NCBI GenBank assembly: GCA_963920705.1
Contig: OY987239.1
Location: 10,135,504 to 10,199,503, forward strand
Source: Odiellus spinosus
Lineage: Eukaryota; Arthropoda; Arachnida; Opiliones; Phalangiidae
Length of the DNA stretch: 64,000 nucleotides
Direction of reading: 5' to 3'
Both the position numbers and the translations under genes were made by a program. The notes below the pieces were generated by a model, which did no database searches, was not told where the DNA came from, and saw only the letters and a list, made by a program, of their open reading frames with translations. Positions 11,499 through 22,984 of the stretch are shown here, piece after piece (position 1 is the first letter of the stretch; every line of letters begins with the position of its first letter).

Positions 11499-11819
11499 TT
11501 AATAGTATTAGATAAAACCATCCAATGAAAATCCAGTGGAAATTTATACTTGAATAGGATTGGTGAACTTGTTTCTGGCTTGCGGGGGAGTACAAGGATG
11601 AGATTCTCTGGTCCCATCCCGATTTCGGCCTCGTAATTCATTTTGACTTTGTGATAGAAATTGTAAAAGAGGGTGGAAAGCTAGAGAACGAACGGACGGA
11701 CGGGGTTATGGTTAGATGGAGACGGGAGAGGAGAGGGTGAAAGAAAAACGCAATTGATGGTAATCCCCTTCTTCCCGGAAGATGCAGTAGACTCATTTCA
11801 GATGCATCAGGTCGCAACT
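11499..11819. other. Unique sequence
   Basis: About 320 bp including a GACGGACGG-type simple stretch near 11,695. Nothing else seen. Confidence 0.4.
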
Positions 11820-12355
11820 AGAGCTCGGAATCGGATATCCATTATCTTCTGTTATTCGTATATTTTCAGATATTTTATTTTCGGATAAATTGAAATGTAA
11901 CTAAAACAATGAAATTTCAATATTCGTATAATTGTTAAAAGGTTTACCCGAAGATAAGCCTTCGCCGCTTTATCTATCTACAAATTATTCGTATTCAAAC
12001 ATATAACGATGGATAAGAAATTCACGTTTCCAGCCAGAATTAGTCTAAAATATAAGAAAAAATTTCAAAATTAACTTTTAATTCGAAGAATATAAATAAA
12101 ACGACGAAACTAAGATTTTAAATCATCTTTTTATTCGTTATTTTTCACGTAAAATAAATTTTGAATGTTTTTTATCCGAACGTATAACGCGGATAATATT
12201 CTAAAATAAGGCCATTTTTGTTGGATAACAAAAACGGATATGGATTAGGCTTTTTTACTTTATCTTCGAATAAGTTAACTCGAATGAAGTCTATGTTTTA
12301 ATCAAATAGATAATATACATCAGAATTTAGTAGATTTTATCCAATTAATAAAAAT
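11820..12355 (+). mobile_element. TE-C copy with intact left end
   Basis: Starts AGAGCTCGGAATCGGATATC and follows the consensus to CCAATTAATAAAAATT, where the right terminal GAATTCCGAGCTCT is missing. Confidence 0.85.
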
Positions 12356-13116
12356 TTGCAATTTTTGTAGTTACTACAATTTGTTCGTGAAATTAGATGC
12401 ATAGCTATTTCACCCCGGTTCTCGTTTAGCTTTATGTTCTTTGCTTTCCCCAACCACCCTCCTCTTCCGAATTTGATTGTGAATCATCATTGTGGGATTG
12501 TAAGAGACTGAATCGCGTCGTCCACTATAGGGTTGCTTAGCTTTCGCTTTAGCTGGAACGTATCGTCCGATGAGACATACCCATACACTCGTAACCTTTC
12601 AGGCTTGAAATTTCTCTAGACCCAATGTTACATTGCTTCTTATATCAACCAGAGTCTCTAAGGATGATTTCAAGCGTGTACGGTTTTTACGTATTGGAAT
12701 TTCACCCTGATTCTGTGTTTCGATGTTGGATGGCCTCATCACGTCCGTTATTTGGGTGTAGAGAGGGGATGGAAACTTCATGGGCAATGCGGGAACTAAG
12801 TATCCATTCCTTCAGTGTATACTTGGGTCTCAGAATGGGAGTCGTCGACGAATCGCGTGTCCCACGCGCGGTTTTTGTCGTGTGACTGACATTTCCAAAG
12901 AAAAAAGAAAAAAAAAAAAAAAAATTGGGATTTCCCCAAACGCGAATAAATTTCGTCGCAACACGTGTTTTGAAACGCAAAATTTATTTTGCGCGAATCA
13001 CGCGTGACAGTACATCTCCACGTCTATTATTTTATTGGATTTACTATCGTGACGGTCGTGATAATGTCAAGGTTTCGATTGTTGAATATCTTCTTCAGTA
13101 AGTAAAATATTATTTT
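12356..13116. other. Unique sequence with a poly-A tract
   Basis: About 760 bp. Overlapping frames of 62-92 codons near 12,600-13,000 show no domain and are open on both strands, so I do not call a gene. An A-rich run lies at 12,901-12,925. Confidence 0.4.
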
Positions 13117-13513
13117 TATTTTTCATTCGAGTTAACTTTATTCGAAGATAAAGTAAAAAAAAAACGTAATCCATATCCGTTTTTATTATCCAACAAAAAT
13201 GGCCTTATCTTAGAATATTATCCGCGTTATACGTTCGGATAAAAAAACATTCAAAATTTATTTTCCGTGAAAAATAACGAATAAAAAGATGATTTAAAAT
13301 CTTAGTTTCGTCGTTTTATTTATATTCTTCGAATTAAAAGTCAATTTGAAATTTTTTTCTTAGTTTTAGACTAATTCTGGCTGGAAACGTCAATTTCTTA
13401 TCCATCGTTATACGTTTGAAAACGTGTAATTTGTAGGTAGATAAAGCGGCGAAGGCCTATCTTCGGGTAAACCTTTTAACAATTATACGAATATTGCAAA
13501 TTTCATTGTTTTA
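13117..13513 (-). mobile_element. TE-C copy, reverse, truncated on both sides
   Basis: Begins at CATTCGAGTTAACTTTATTC and ends at CATTGTTTTAG. Internal blocks match TE-C. No terminal AGAGCTC motif. Confidence 0.85.
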
Positions 13514-13705
13514 GATTGCAACCTTAAAACCACCTAAAATAGCAGTTAAATATAACATGTTTCTATTGAAGATGTTGCCTTTTTCAAGGTTGAGCCAATG
13601 TTTAAGATTATCCATACTCTTTGCAACCTTAAAACCACCTAAAATAGCCGTTAAATAGAACCTATTTTTATGGAAGATTTTGCCTTTTTTCAAGGCTGTG
13701 ACGAA
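13514..13705. repeat. Tandem dimer, period about 107 bp
   Basis: TTGCAACCTTAAAACCACCT starts at 13,514 and again at 13,621, each followed by TAAAATAGC(A/C)GTTAAATA and a TTGCCTTTTTCAAGG block. A third, partial relative (TATTGAATATGTTGCC then TTTTTTCAAGG) is at 23,669-23,700. A frame through it looks protein-like only because of the duplication. Confidence 0.8.
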
Positions 13706-13988
13706 GTGAAGTTTCATAATACCATTGGATAGTCTATACCATCTTTGTTTTATATATAAACGTTTGTCTGATTTCATCTCACGTACCAGACTAGTTGCAA
13801 ACCTAATTAATCCCAGACTTTCTCAAATAGCCCGGGAAACTCTTAGAACCCAGACTGAAACTCCTTAGAGAGTGTCTCATCGAGGTCTTGGCTTCGTGGT
13901 CCCACAATTGTTCGTTTTCTTTAGTTTCTTGAAGAGGGGGTTTTACTCTCGTCTATTAAAGAGATAGTATCACAGTTTTTCAATTTAA

Positions 13989-14100
13989 AGGGACAATGCA
14001 ATCTAACAACGAGCGGTTTTGTTTTTTTGAGATTAAATAGGCCTAATCCACCAATAAAAAAGTTTTAAACTTTCCTGGAAAATAGGCTTAGCTGGATTTC
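13989..14100 (+). mobile_element. TE-B fragment, left end only
   Basis: After TTAA at 13985-13988 the end AGGGACAATGCAATCTAA matches TE-B, continuing to AAAATAGGCTTAGCTGGATT, then the similarity stops. It is more diverged than the two full copies. Confidence 0.8.
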
Positions 14101-14369
14101 TTTCCATTGTTGGGTGGAACTATCTCTTTGTCATGCTACGTTGTATCAATTCAATTTCAAGTTGGGGGACATCCCATTGTAGTCTGGGATTCTTAATTAG
14201 ATCACGATTATCTTCGTGCTCCTAGCCCTCCTTGACAGATTAGATCAAATATCCAACTAGTAAACAAATATCAACGTCAATAAAATTAAATTAGTACGAT
14301 GTATAATGAAGTCAACATCATTTTAAATTGGTTGGGTTTAAAGTGAGGCTGTCACGAATTTTCATGAAC
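14101..14369. other. Unique sequence
   Basis: No feature seen. Confidence 0.4.
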
Positions 14370-14475
14370 CCCAAATGGAAATTGAGTAGAATTTTCGGAA
14401 AGATCGTTAAAAAACGATTCGAAATATATATACATATGTTATAGAACAAAATTACCGCGACAGTAAAAATATGCG
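14370..14475 (+). repeat. Dispersed element fragment with ATAGAACAAAATTAC core
   Basis: Shares AAATGGAAATTGAGT, GATCGTTAAAAAACGATTC and ATAGAACAAAATTACCGCGA with the 6,890 fragment. It runs straight into the element that carries the 30-bp array. Confidence 0.65.
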
Positions 14476-14848
14476 CTAATTAATTAGGTTAATTATAGTC
14501 ATATCTTACCTGGATCTTTTCCTAGAGTGTTGAAGTTGTGTTCGACAAATAGCCCATTTCTTAATCTACAAAATGAGCTCTTCCATCTTTAAATAGACCC
14601 AACCAAAGTTAAGTTATTTATTTTTAAATGAAAGTGTTCAGAAATAGAAGCGTTCAGATTTACTATTGACGCAGGTTCGGTTTTAAAGACAGCAGTAGCG
14701 GTCTAATTAATTAGGTTAATTAGGATCGTATGTTCTCCGGGTCTTTTCCTAGAGTGTTGAAGTTGCATTCCTCGAATAGCCCCATTGTTAGTCTACAAAA
14801 TGAGCTCTTTAATTTTTAAATAAACCCAACCAAAGTTAAGTTATACGT
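14476..14848 (+). mobile_element. Left arm of the element carrying the 30-bp array (two tandem copies)
   Basis: Two direct copies (14,476 and 14,704) share CTAATTAATTAGGTTAATTA, TTTTCCTAGAGTGTTGAAGT, ACAAAATGAGCTCTT and ACCCAACCAAAGTTAAGTTA. The first ends in one solitary 30-mer (14,625-14,655); the second leads into the expanded array. The segment GGTTTTAAAGACAGCAGTAG at 14,670-14,690 is inverted at 17,948-17,966. Relatives are at 47,090-47,470. Confidence 0.8.
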
Positions 14849-17190
14849 TTTTAAATGAAAGTGTTCAGAAATAGAAGCGTTTAAATGAAAGTGTTCAGAA
14901 ATAGAAGCGTTTAAATGAAAGGGTTCAGAAATAGAAGCGTTTAAATGAAAGTGTTCAGAAATAGAAGCGTTTCAATGAAAGTGTTCCGAAATAGAAGCGT
15001 TTCAATGAAAGTGTTCCGAAATAGAAGCGTTTCAATGAAAGTGTTCACAAATAGAAGCGTTTAAATGAAAGTGTTCACAAATAGAAGCGTTTAAATGAAA
15101 GTGTTCACAAATAGAAGCGTTTAAATGAAAGTGTTCGCAAATAGAAGCGTTTAAATGAAAGTGTTCAGAAATAGAAGCGTTTCAATGAAAGTGTTCAGAA
15201 ATAGAAGCGTTTCAATGAAAGTGTTCAGAAATAGAAGCGTTTCAATGAAAGTGTTCAGAAATAGAAGCGTTTCAATGAAAGTGTTCAGAAATAGAAGCGT
15301 TTCAATGAAAGTGTTCAGAAATAGAAGCGTTTCAATGAAAGTGTTCAGAAATAGAAGCGTTTCAATGAAAGTGTTCAGAAATAGAAGCGTTTAAATGAAA
15401 GTGTTCAGAAATAGAAGCGTTTCAGTGAAAGTGTTCAGAAATAGAAGCGTTTAAATGAAAGTGTTCAGAAATAGAAGCGTTTCAGTGAAAGTGTTCAGAA
15501 ATAGAAGCGTTTAAATGAAAGTGTTCAGAAATAGAAGCGTTTCAATGGAAGTGTTCAGAAATAGAAGCGTTTCAATGGAAGTGTTCAGAAATAGAAGCGT
15601 TTCAATGAAAGTGTTCAGAAATAGAAGCGTTTCAATGAAAGTGTTCAGAAATAGAAGCGTTTAAATGAAAGTGTTCAGAAATAGAAGCGTTTAAATGAAA
15701 GTGTTCAGAAATAGAAGCGTTTGAATGAAAGTGTTCAGAAATAGAAGCGTTTGAATGAAAGTGTTCAGAAATAGAAGCGTTTGAATGAAAGTGTTCAGAA
15801 ATAGAAGCGTTTGAATGAAAGTGTTCAGAAATAGAAGCGTTTCAATGAAAGTGTTCAGAAATAGAAGCGTTTCAATGAAAGTGTTCAGAAATAGAAGCGT
15901 TTCAATGAAAGTGTTCAGAAATAGAAGCGTTTCAATGAAAGTGTTCAGAAATAGAAGCGTTTCAATGAAAGTGTTCAGAAATAGAAGCGTTTCAATGAAA
16001 GTGTTCAGAAATAGAAGCGTTTAAATGAAAGTGTTCAGAAATAGAAGCGTTTCAATGAAAGTGTTCAGAAATAGAAGCGTTTCAATGAAAGTGTTCAGAA
16101 ATAGAAGCGTTTCAATGAAAGTGTTCAGAAATAGAAGCGTTTCAATGAAAGGGTTCAGTAATAGAAGCGTTTAAATGAAAGGGTTCAGAAATAGAAGCGT
16201 TTGAATGAAAGTGTTCAGAAATAGAAGCGTTTCAATGAAAGTGTTCAGAAATAGAAGCGTTTAAATGAAAGTGTTCAGAAATAGAAGCGTTTCAATGAAA
16301 GGGTTCAGAAATAGAAGCGTTTGAATGAAAGGGTTCAGAAATAGAAGCGTTTGAATGAAAGTGTTCAGAAATAGAAGCGTTTGAATGAAAGTGTTCAGAA
16401 ATAGAAGCGTTTGAATGAAAGTGTTCAGAAATAGAAGCGTTTCAATGAAAGTGTTCAGAAATAGAAGCGTTTCAATGAAAGTGTTCAGAAATAGAAGCGT
16501 TTCAATGAAAGTGTTCAGAAATAGAAGCGTTTCAATGAAAGTGTTCAGAAATAGAAGCGTTTCAATGAAAGTGTTCAGAAATAGAAGCGTTTCAATGAAA
16601 GTGTTCAGAAATAGAAGCGTTTCAATGAAAGTGTTCAGAAATAGAAGCGTTTCAATGAAAGTGTTCAGAAATAGAAGCGTTTCAATGAAAGTGTTCAGAA
16701 ATAGAAGCGTTTCAATGAAAGTGTTCAGAAATAGAAGCGTTTCAATGAAAGGGTTCAGTAATAGAAGCGTTTCAATGAAAGGGTTCAGTAATAGAAGCGT
16801 TTCAATGAAAGGGTTCAGTAATAGAAGCGTTTAAATGAAAGGGTTCAGAAATAGAAGCGTTTGAATGAAAGTGTTCAGAAATAGAAGCGTTTCAATGAAA
16901 GTGTTCAGAAATAGAAGCGTTTAAATGAAAGTGTTCAGAAATAGAAGCGTTTCAATGAAAGGGTTCAGTAATAGAAGCGTTTAAATGAAAGGGTTCAGAA
17001 ATAGAAGCGTTTGAATGAAAGTGTTCAGAAATAGAAGCGTTTGAATGAAAGTGTTCAGAAATAGAAGCGTTTGAATGAAAGTGTTCAGAAATAGAAGCGT
17101 TTGAATGAAAGTGTTCAGAAATAGAAGCGTTTCAATGAAAGTGTTCAGAAATAGAAGCGTTTCAGTGAAAGTGTTCAGAAATAGAAGCGT
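14849..17190. repeat. 30-bp minisatellite, about 78 copies
   Basis: The unit is TTnAATGAAAGTGTTCAGAA plus ATAGAAGCGT with exact 30-bp periodicity over 2.3 kb and almost no length change. Variants are TTC/TTA/TTG at the start, GTG/GGG, and AGAA/AGTA. Variant order repeats: a block beginning at 16,141 recurs from 16,801, a 660-bp (22-unit) offset, showing multi-unit duplication. Because 30 is a multiple of 3, decapeptide frames of up to 139 codons stay open. They are not genes. Confidence 0.97.
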
Positions 17191-17659
17191 TCAGATTTAG
17201 GACTGACCATAGCACTTTAATAGTGTGATAAATCTAAAAATATAATTCATAGACATACGAAAAAAACTGGTTATAACCTCACTTCAACGTTTTTTAAAAA
17301 AAATTCCATTGTTAGACTATTTATTCCATTAAATACGAAAATTGCATCTTTTTTGTGCTTAAAATGTTTTGTATAAAGCCGTTTAGTTTACATGGAGGGG
17401 TCTATTGTTAGCAACGCTTTTTTTTAGATTATTTTAGCTTGGGGCTGAATCCATTACTGCATGATGGTGGAAGCTATTAGAACATATATTTTATGGTAGA
17501 AATATAATCTAAGAATGGTGCGAGATTTACATTAAGAACACATTGTAATTAATGCTTATTTTAAACCATTTTAAGACCAGAAACAAATTATTTTAAAAGT
17601 ATTTTTCTTTATAACGGGGAATGTAAATGGAGTGTCTAAAAGAAAATTTTGCGTTGAAC
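17191..17659. other. Unpaired interior of the inverted element
   Basis: About 470 bp between the array and the inverted right arm, with no partner elsewhere and no coding frame. Confidence 0.4.
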
Positions 17660-17984
17660 GCTTCTAATTCTGAACACTTTCATTTAAAACTGTATAACTT
17701 AACTTTGGTTGGGTCTATTTAAAGATGGAAGAGCTTATTTTGTAGATTAAGAAGAGGGCTATTCGAGGAATGCAACTTCAACACTCTAGGAAAAGATCCG
17801 GAGAAGATACGACCCTAATTACCCAACCTCGATAATTAGCCTAATTACTTAGACCGGGCTGTTGAGATTTTTTTTAGATTTAAACAGGTGGAATTGGAAT
17901 CAGGGCGTTCAGAATTAGAATCGTTCGTTCAGAATTAGAAGTCGCTACTGCCGTCTTTAAAACCGCGTTTACGTCAAAAGTACG
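17660..17984 (-). mobile_element. Right (inverted) arm of the element carrying the 30-bp array
   Basis: Reads as the complement of the left arm: AACGCTTCTAATTCTGAACA, TAACTTTGGTTGGGT, CAACACTCTAGGAAAAGA and CTACTGCCGTCTTTAAAACC. It contains a single 30-mer at its inner edge. Together with 14,476-14,848 it brackets the array. Confidence 0.75.
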
Positions 17985-17990
17985 CGTCAT

Positions 17991-18408
17991 CAGAGGTATA
18001 TAATAACCCCCTTCGGGGGGAAGTATGAAAGGTAGGCAAAATCGACGAACAACGAGTGCCCGGCTTAAATCGCGGCGGATCGACACACCGCTTTACTCCC
18101 AAAAAATAGTTACACCATTTTGAACCTCACTAAATTTTCCCTACGCGCACTTCCGGAACTCGCGAGCCGAAGTCAACCTTCGACTCCAATTTAACAGACA
18201 GCCTGACTCCCGAGACAGGAAGTTCTAAACGCAAATCGAGCCGTCTTGTTTATACAAAGACCATTTACTAGAGTAGCGACATTGAGAAGTCCAGCGCGAG
18301 CTAGTGGCCTAGATAGTCAGCAGCGGGCTCTTGTTGTTCGTGATTTTTAGCATTGGTAGTATAGGGGCTTTCATACTTCCCCCCGAAGGGGGTTATTATA
18401 TACCTCTG
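17991..18408 (+). mobile_element. TE-D copy 1
   Basis: Inverted ends CAGAGGTATATAATAACCCC and GGGGTTATTATATACCTCTG. Each end also holds an inner hairpin CCCCCTTCGGGGGG. Direct 7-bp duplication GCGTCAT on both sides. The CAGAGG end recalls hAT-type termini, but the duplication is 7 rather than 8 bp. Confidence 0.93.
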
Positions 18409-19024
18409 GCGTCATAGAATGATGAAAACTAGCGCAACGGGTCCGCGACTATTCAATCTTGATATTAGACACTTAACTATAGCAATCGAGATCTCAGATT
18501 TCTTAAAAAGCGTTCAGAGTTAGGCGACCTTACCCAACTTCTAACTCTATTAACCTAGAATGAAAATTCGTTGTAAAGTTTTTACCTATAAATATCTTTA
18601 GTACCGAATTGCCACGAGTCACTGACGGAGTCACGAAGCTCTTATTCGTTCAGAGATGATGACTAACTCGCGATTACTAAGCCTTGGCCCATCTTTTTTT
18701 AGAATCCATACACCGGGTACATAACGCTATTCGACGTAGGCTATTCAGAGCACTACGCGTAGTCAGCCATCATTCGGTACTTTCAGTACGTACCAAGCTA
18801 TAATGTCCATTTTTATACCACCTTGTTCCTGTTGCAAAAAGATTTTGTAATAGCTTATGGTACTGAATATCCAAACTGGATGACTGGATAGTGAAAGAGA
18901 CCCACCTGATGCGAAATAACGTTCCTACACACAGTCATAACCATCCTATCCAATCCCGTACAGGAAATAAAATTGAATAGGTTATCGTCAAAAAAAGGGC
19001 AGATGAAATTGATTTGAATATAAC
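18409..19024. other. Unique sequence
   Basis: About 615 bp with no repeat partner and no coding frame of note. Confidence 0.4.
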
Positions 19025-19478
19025 TAGAGATCGGAATATTTTATTTTCGGATAAATTGTTTGTAACTAAAACAATGAAATTTCTATATTCGTATAATTGT
19101 TAAAAGGTTTACCCGAAGATAAGCCTTCGCCGCTTTATCTACCTACAAATTACTCGTTTTCAAACGTATAACGATGGATAAATTCGCGTTTCCAGCCAGA
19201 ATTAGTCTAAAATATAAGAAAAAATTTCAAAATTGACTTTTAATTCGAAGAATATAAATAAAACGACGAAACTAAGATTTTAAATCATCTTTTTATTCGT
19301 TATTTTTCACGGAAAATAAATTTTGAATGTTTTTTATCCGAACGTATAACGCGGATAATATTCTAAGAAAAGGCCATTTTTGTTGGATAATAAAAACGGA
19401 TATGGATTACGTTTTTTTACTTTATCTTGGAATAAGTTAACTCGAATGAAAAATAATCAGAATTTAGTAGATTTTATC

Positions 19479-19982
19479 GCTTCTCGACCATTGGACAGAA
19501 TTCCATTGGACATAATCCCATTGGGCAGAATCCCATTCGATCCACAATCCCATTCAACCGATACGTTTTCGTAAACCAGAATCCCATTCGACCGAATCCC
19601 ATTCGACCGTCAATCCCATTCGACCGAATCCCATTCGACCGAATCCCATTCGACCGAATCCCATTCGACCGTCAATCCCATTCGACCGACGTTCACAATC
19701 AGAAGTCCATTAACACATTCTAACCTAACCTAACCTAAGCTAACCATTATCGGCTTAAATTCATCGGGACGCCCTTTTTGGTTTCGGCCCAATGGGAAAT
19801 TCGGTCTATGGGGGATTCGGTTCAGCGGGATTCGGTTCAGCGGGATTTCGGTTCAATGGGAATTCGGTGCATTGGGCTCGGTCGGCCAAGATTCGGTTGA
19901 TTGGGACTATTTATTTTTTATTTCGGACCAATGGGAATTCGGTCCAATAGGATTCTATTCAATGGGTATATACCGATTTGCT
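19479..19982. repeat. Foldback of about 15-bp repeats (CATTCGACCGAATCC)
   Basis: The left half is built from CCCATTCGACCGAAT units, the right half from the inverted sense (GGGAATTCGGTCCAATGGG and relatives such as GGGATTCGGTTCAGC). Each unit itself contains ATTCG-AC-CGAAT dyad symmetry. The centre holds unique DNA and a (CCTAA)-type run at 19,720-19,745. It was inserted into TE-C. Confidence 0.88.
19720..19745. repeat. Short interstitial telomere-like (CCTAA)n run
   Basis: CTAACCTAACCTAACCTAA followed by a degenerate GCTAACC equals about 3-4 units of the insect telomere repeat TTAGG read on the other strand. It may also be chance, since AT-rich DNA offers such runs. Confidence 0.5.
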
Positions 19983-20016
19983 CCAATTAATAAAAATTAT
20001 ATGAATTCCGAGCTCT

Positions 20017-20421
20017 GACAGCCTCACTTTAACGAAAGTAAAAAGTCATTACAAAACTAGTCCATACACCAAGGGGGTTGTAATGTATTACATTCGCATT
20101 TATTGGGTGAACGGGGACTGTTGCGTAAATGCTTCTGTGGTTCATGTGGCGGAATGAAAGGTCAAATAGGTCACCCCGCGGAATGATTGCCTCCCAACCT
20201 TACCCCTCTTTCTATATGTATTTCCCGATCTCATTGAAATAACCTAGCATAGAGCACGCGTCTAGAATAGATGGGGGGATGCTTGTTGGATGGTAGATGT
20301 GAGTCATTGCAAGACGAAAAGCCTGTTGGAATTACTCACACAGTTTCCCAACCGGATTATTTAACCCAAAACGATTTTTTTAGCAAACGTTCAAAGTTTA
20401 TGTAAAAAGGTTTTGCGATTT
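20017..20421. other. Unique sequence
   Basis: About 400 bp, nothing recognised. Confidence 0.4.
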
Positions 20422-20906
20422 GATAAAAATCTACTAAATTAGACTATTTTTCATTAACTTATTCGAAGATAAAGTAAAACAACCTAATCCATATCCGTTT
20501 TTATTATCCAACAAAAATGGCAACTTATCTTAGAATATTATAGACGTTATACGTTCGGATAAAAAACATTCAAAATTTATTTTCGTGAAAAATAACGAAT
20601 AAAAAGATGATTTAAAATCTTAGTTTCGTCGTTTTATTTATATTCTTCGAATTAAAAGTCAATTTTGAAATTTTTTCTTATATTTTAGACTAATTCTGGC
20701 TGGAAACGCGAATTTCTTATCCATCGTTATACGTGTGAAAACGAGTAATTTGTAGGTAGATAAAGCGGCGAAGGCTTATCTTCGGGTAAACCTTTTAACA
20801 ATTATACGAATATAGAAATTTCATTGTTTTAGTTACAATTTATCCGAAAATAAAATATCTGAAAATATACGAATAACGGAAGATAATGGATATCCGATTC
20901 CGAGCT
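20422..20906 (-). mobile_element. TE-C copy, reverse
   Basis: Runs from AAATCTACTAAATTAGAC to GATATCCGATTCCGAGCT, keeping the canonical left end (here on the right) but missing the opposite terminus. Confidence 0.85.
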
Positions 20907-21481
20907 ATAAGTGTGCCTAACCCTTTAGTTTGCACGCTTTTTTATGATCCTATCTTTGTTAGAGAGGACACGGTGTTAAAAATGGGAGTGACTTAACAAA
21001 GGCACTCGATCACTTGCAGTCAGACACCCAAGAACGACACCTGACTCATACAGCAGCGTAATTTGCATAAATAGGCCCTTTATATATATACTACGTCCCG
21101 TCGAGATTGTGTTCACCATATTTGAACCAATAAGAATAAAGCCAGAAGTATTTCATCTCGTCTACGAATTTCTTTAATCTCCCCGAATATTTTTACATTG
21201 TTTCTAAGTTTCTTATAAATTCATCTCTTCTGAATAGAGAGCGGTTTGATACATAATGTTAAACCTCGTATAGAATAAAGTAGTACAACTAAAGATTATT
21301 TGTTTAGAAACAATGTGTTGAATGACGGGTAATATTTATAATAAATGCTGGCAACTGTTAAATTATTCGTTCACCCCCCTTTAAGTTCATTGCGTATAAA
21401 ATAATGGATACTATATAGTAACGGTATTTTGTCATCCGGAACACCTACACACGTGCCAATATGTAATAAACGCATTAAAGG
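20907..21481. other. Unique sequence
   Basis: About 575 bp without repeat partner or coding frame. Confidence 0.4.
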
Positions 21482-22031
21482 GATCCAGAATTTAGGATAT
21501 CCATTACATTCTGTTATTCGTATATTTTCAGATATTTTATTTTCGGATAAATTGTTTGGAACTTAAACATGAAATTTCTATATTCGGATAATTGTTAAAA
21601 GGTTTACCCGAAGATAAGCCTTCGCCGCTTTATCTACCTACAAATTACTCGTTTTCAAACGTATAACGATGGATAAGAAAATTCGCGTTTCCAGCCAGAA
21701 TTAGTCTAAAATATAAGAAAAAATTTCAAATTGACTTTTAATTCAAAGAATATAAATAAAACGACGAAACTAAGATTTTAAATCATCATTTTATTCGTTA
21801 TTTTTCACGAAAATAAATTTTGAATGTTTTTTTATCCGAACGTATAACGCGGATAATATTCTAAGATAAGGCCATTTTTGGATAAAAACGGATATGGATT
21901 ACGTTTTTTTACTTTATCTTCGAATAAGTTAACTCGAATGAAAAATAGTCTATATTTAATCAAACACATAATATACATCAGAATTAGTAGATTTTATCCA
22001 ATTAATAAAAAAATTACTAATTCCGAGCTCT
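21482..22031 (+). mobile_element. TE-C copy, nearly complete
   Basis: The left end is degraded (GATCCAGAATTTAGGATATC), the right end TTCCGAGCTCT is intact, and the full internal consensus is present. Confidence 0.85.
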
Positions 22032-22425
22032 ACTCAATTTCCACGATATTATCATTTTAATTAGCCCTTTATGGGACATAACCAATACTTTAGAGAAGTA
22101 CTTGTACGATACATTATGTTTTATCGAGATTTGGGGCGTCAATGAAGTTCCTTCGTGTTGTTGCATTGTCGAGATTCGAATTGGATAACTGGGATGACCC
22201 TGGGGTGGTGGAACGGAGACAGTTCTGTCTGCCTAAGAGAGACGAATGTCCCAAGAGACCCGACCGTCTACTGCAACCCCGCTGACCCCCATTGTCCACG
22301 TTCAATCTTAAACTTGCAATATCTTCAAGGATATGTGACTTTAGACACGTTATACAGAAATAGAGTTACATTCAATGCAATATGGGATTGAACCGGCACC
22401 TATGTAGTGTTAGTTCCGTATAACA

Positions 22426-22457
<32 letters not shown>

Positions 22458-22897
22458 ACTTGGGGTCTAGAAGAATCTGAAGAAATTTAGCTTCCGCCGT
22501 TTTACCCTCTTCCTCCTCTTGCAACGTCGTCTGGATATGTCAGCGTATTCCGCGAGAGGGATTAAATTCAACGGCGAATCAATACCAGAGCCAGAAGTGT
22601 GGCATTCTGTTAATAATGTCTCGAAGCGTGCACGGTATTTGCCTTTGGCCTCGGTGTATTCTTACAATTGGTATTGTGTTAGTACGTGTTTGGGTTGGTG
22701 GTAGGGAACTTGAGATGTTTCGAGGCGATTTGAAAAAGAGAGATGGCATCGAGACACCCGCACGTGATGCTAAGAAACTTCCGTCCACAAACCCAGATTA
22801 GAATTTAGTTTCATCCTTTTACTAAACACATGAAATAGGAAGAATTGTGAAATTGTTATAGTTGTAAGCTTCTAAAGATTTATATATTTTCGACCAT
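22032..22897. other. Unique sequence with (CCAG)n
   Basis: About 865 bp. Several frames of 60-78 codons overlap on both strands with no recognisable motif or flanking splice logic, so I do not call an exon. Confidence 0.4.
22426..22458. repeat. (CCAG)n microsatellite
   Basis: Eight uninterrupted CCAG units. The complementary motif (GGCT)n occurs at 50,625. Confidence 0.95.
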
Positions 22898-22920
22898 GGT
22901 AACTCACCAAAAAGATTTCA

Positions 22921-22984
22921 ATTCAAATTTAAGTGAAAACCGCGAACTGATATCATTTATGGTTCGTTTGATAATAGGTACGGT
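22921..22984. repeat. 64-bp direct duplication, left copy
   Basis: Matches 23,320-23,383 with about four mismatches and abuts TE-A exactly. No 7-bp duplication is present. Confidence 0.95.

Larger units (their letters stand above)
19025..20016 (+). mobile_element. TE-C copy interrupted by a foldback insertion
   Basis: Left part 19,025-19,478 ends in GTAGATTTTATC and the right part resumes at 19,983 with CCAATTAATAAAAATTATA, ending GAATTCCGAGCTCT. The consensus is contiguous across this break, so the 504 bp in between were inserted later. Confidence 0.88.

Noticed and set aside
14849-17190. Decapeptide-repeat protein (MKVFRNRSVS)n
   Set aside because: The 30-bp unit is a multiple of three, so a peptide repeat appears automatically. 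Stop codons (TTA AAT and TGA variants between frames) break it at irregular places and no flanking gene structure exists.
14849-17190. CRISPR array
   Set aside because: Repeats are contiguous with no unique spacers, and the DNA is eukaryotic. The same holds for the other arrays.
17991-18408. Classical hAT element because of CAGAGG ends
   Set aside because: The ends resemble hAT, but the target duplication is 7 bp in three of four copies, not the usual 8 bp, so I leave the superfamily open.
22155-22801. Cluster of 60-78-codon open frames as a possible exon or gene
   Set aside because: Frames overlap on both strands, there is no motif, and none continues the Nav reading frame with matching splice phase.
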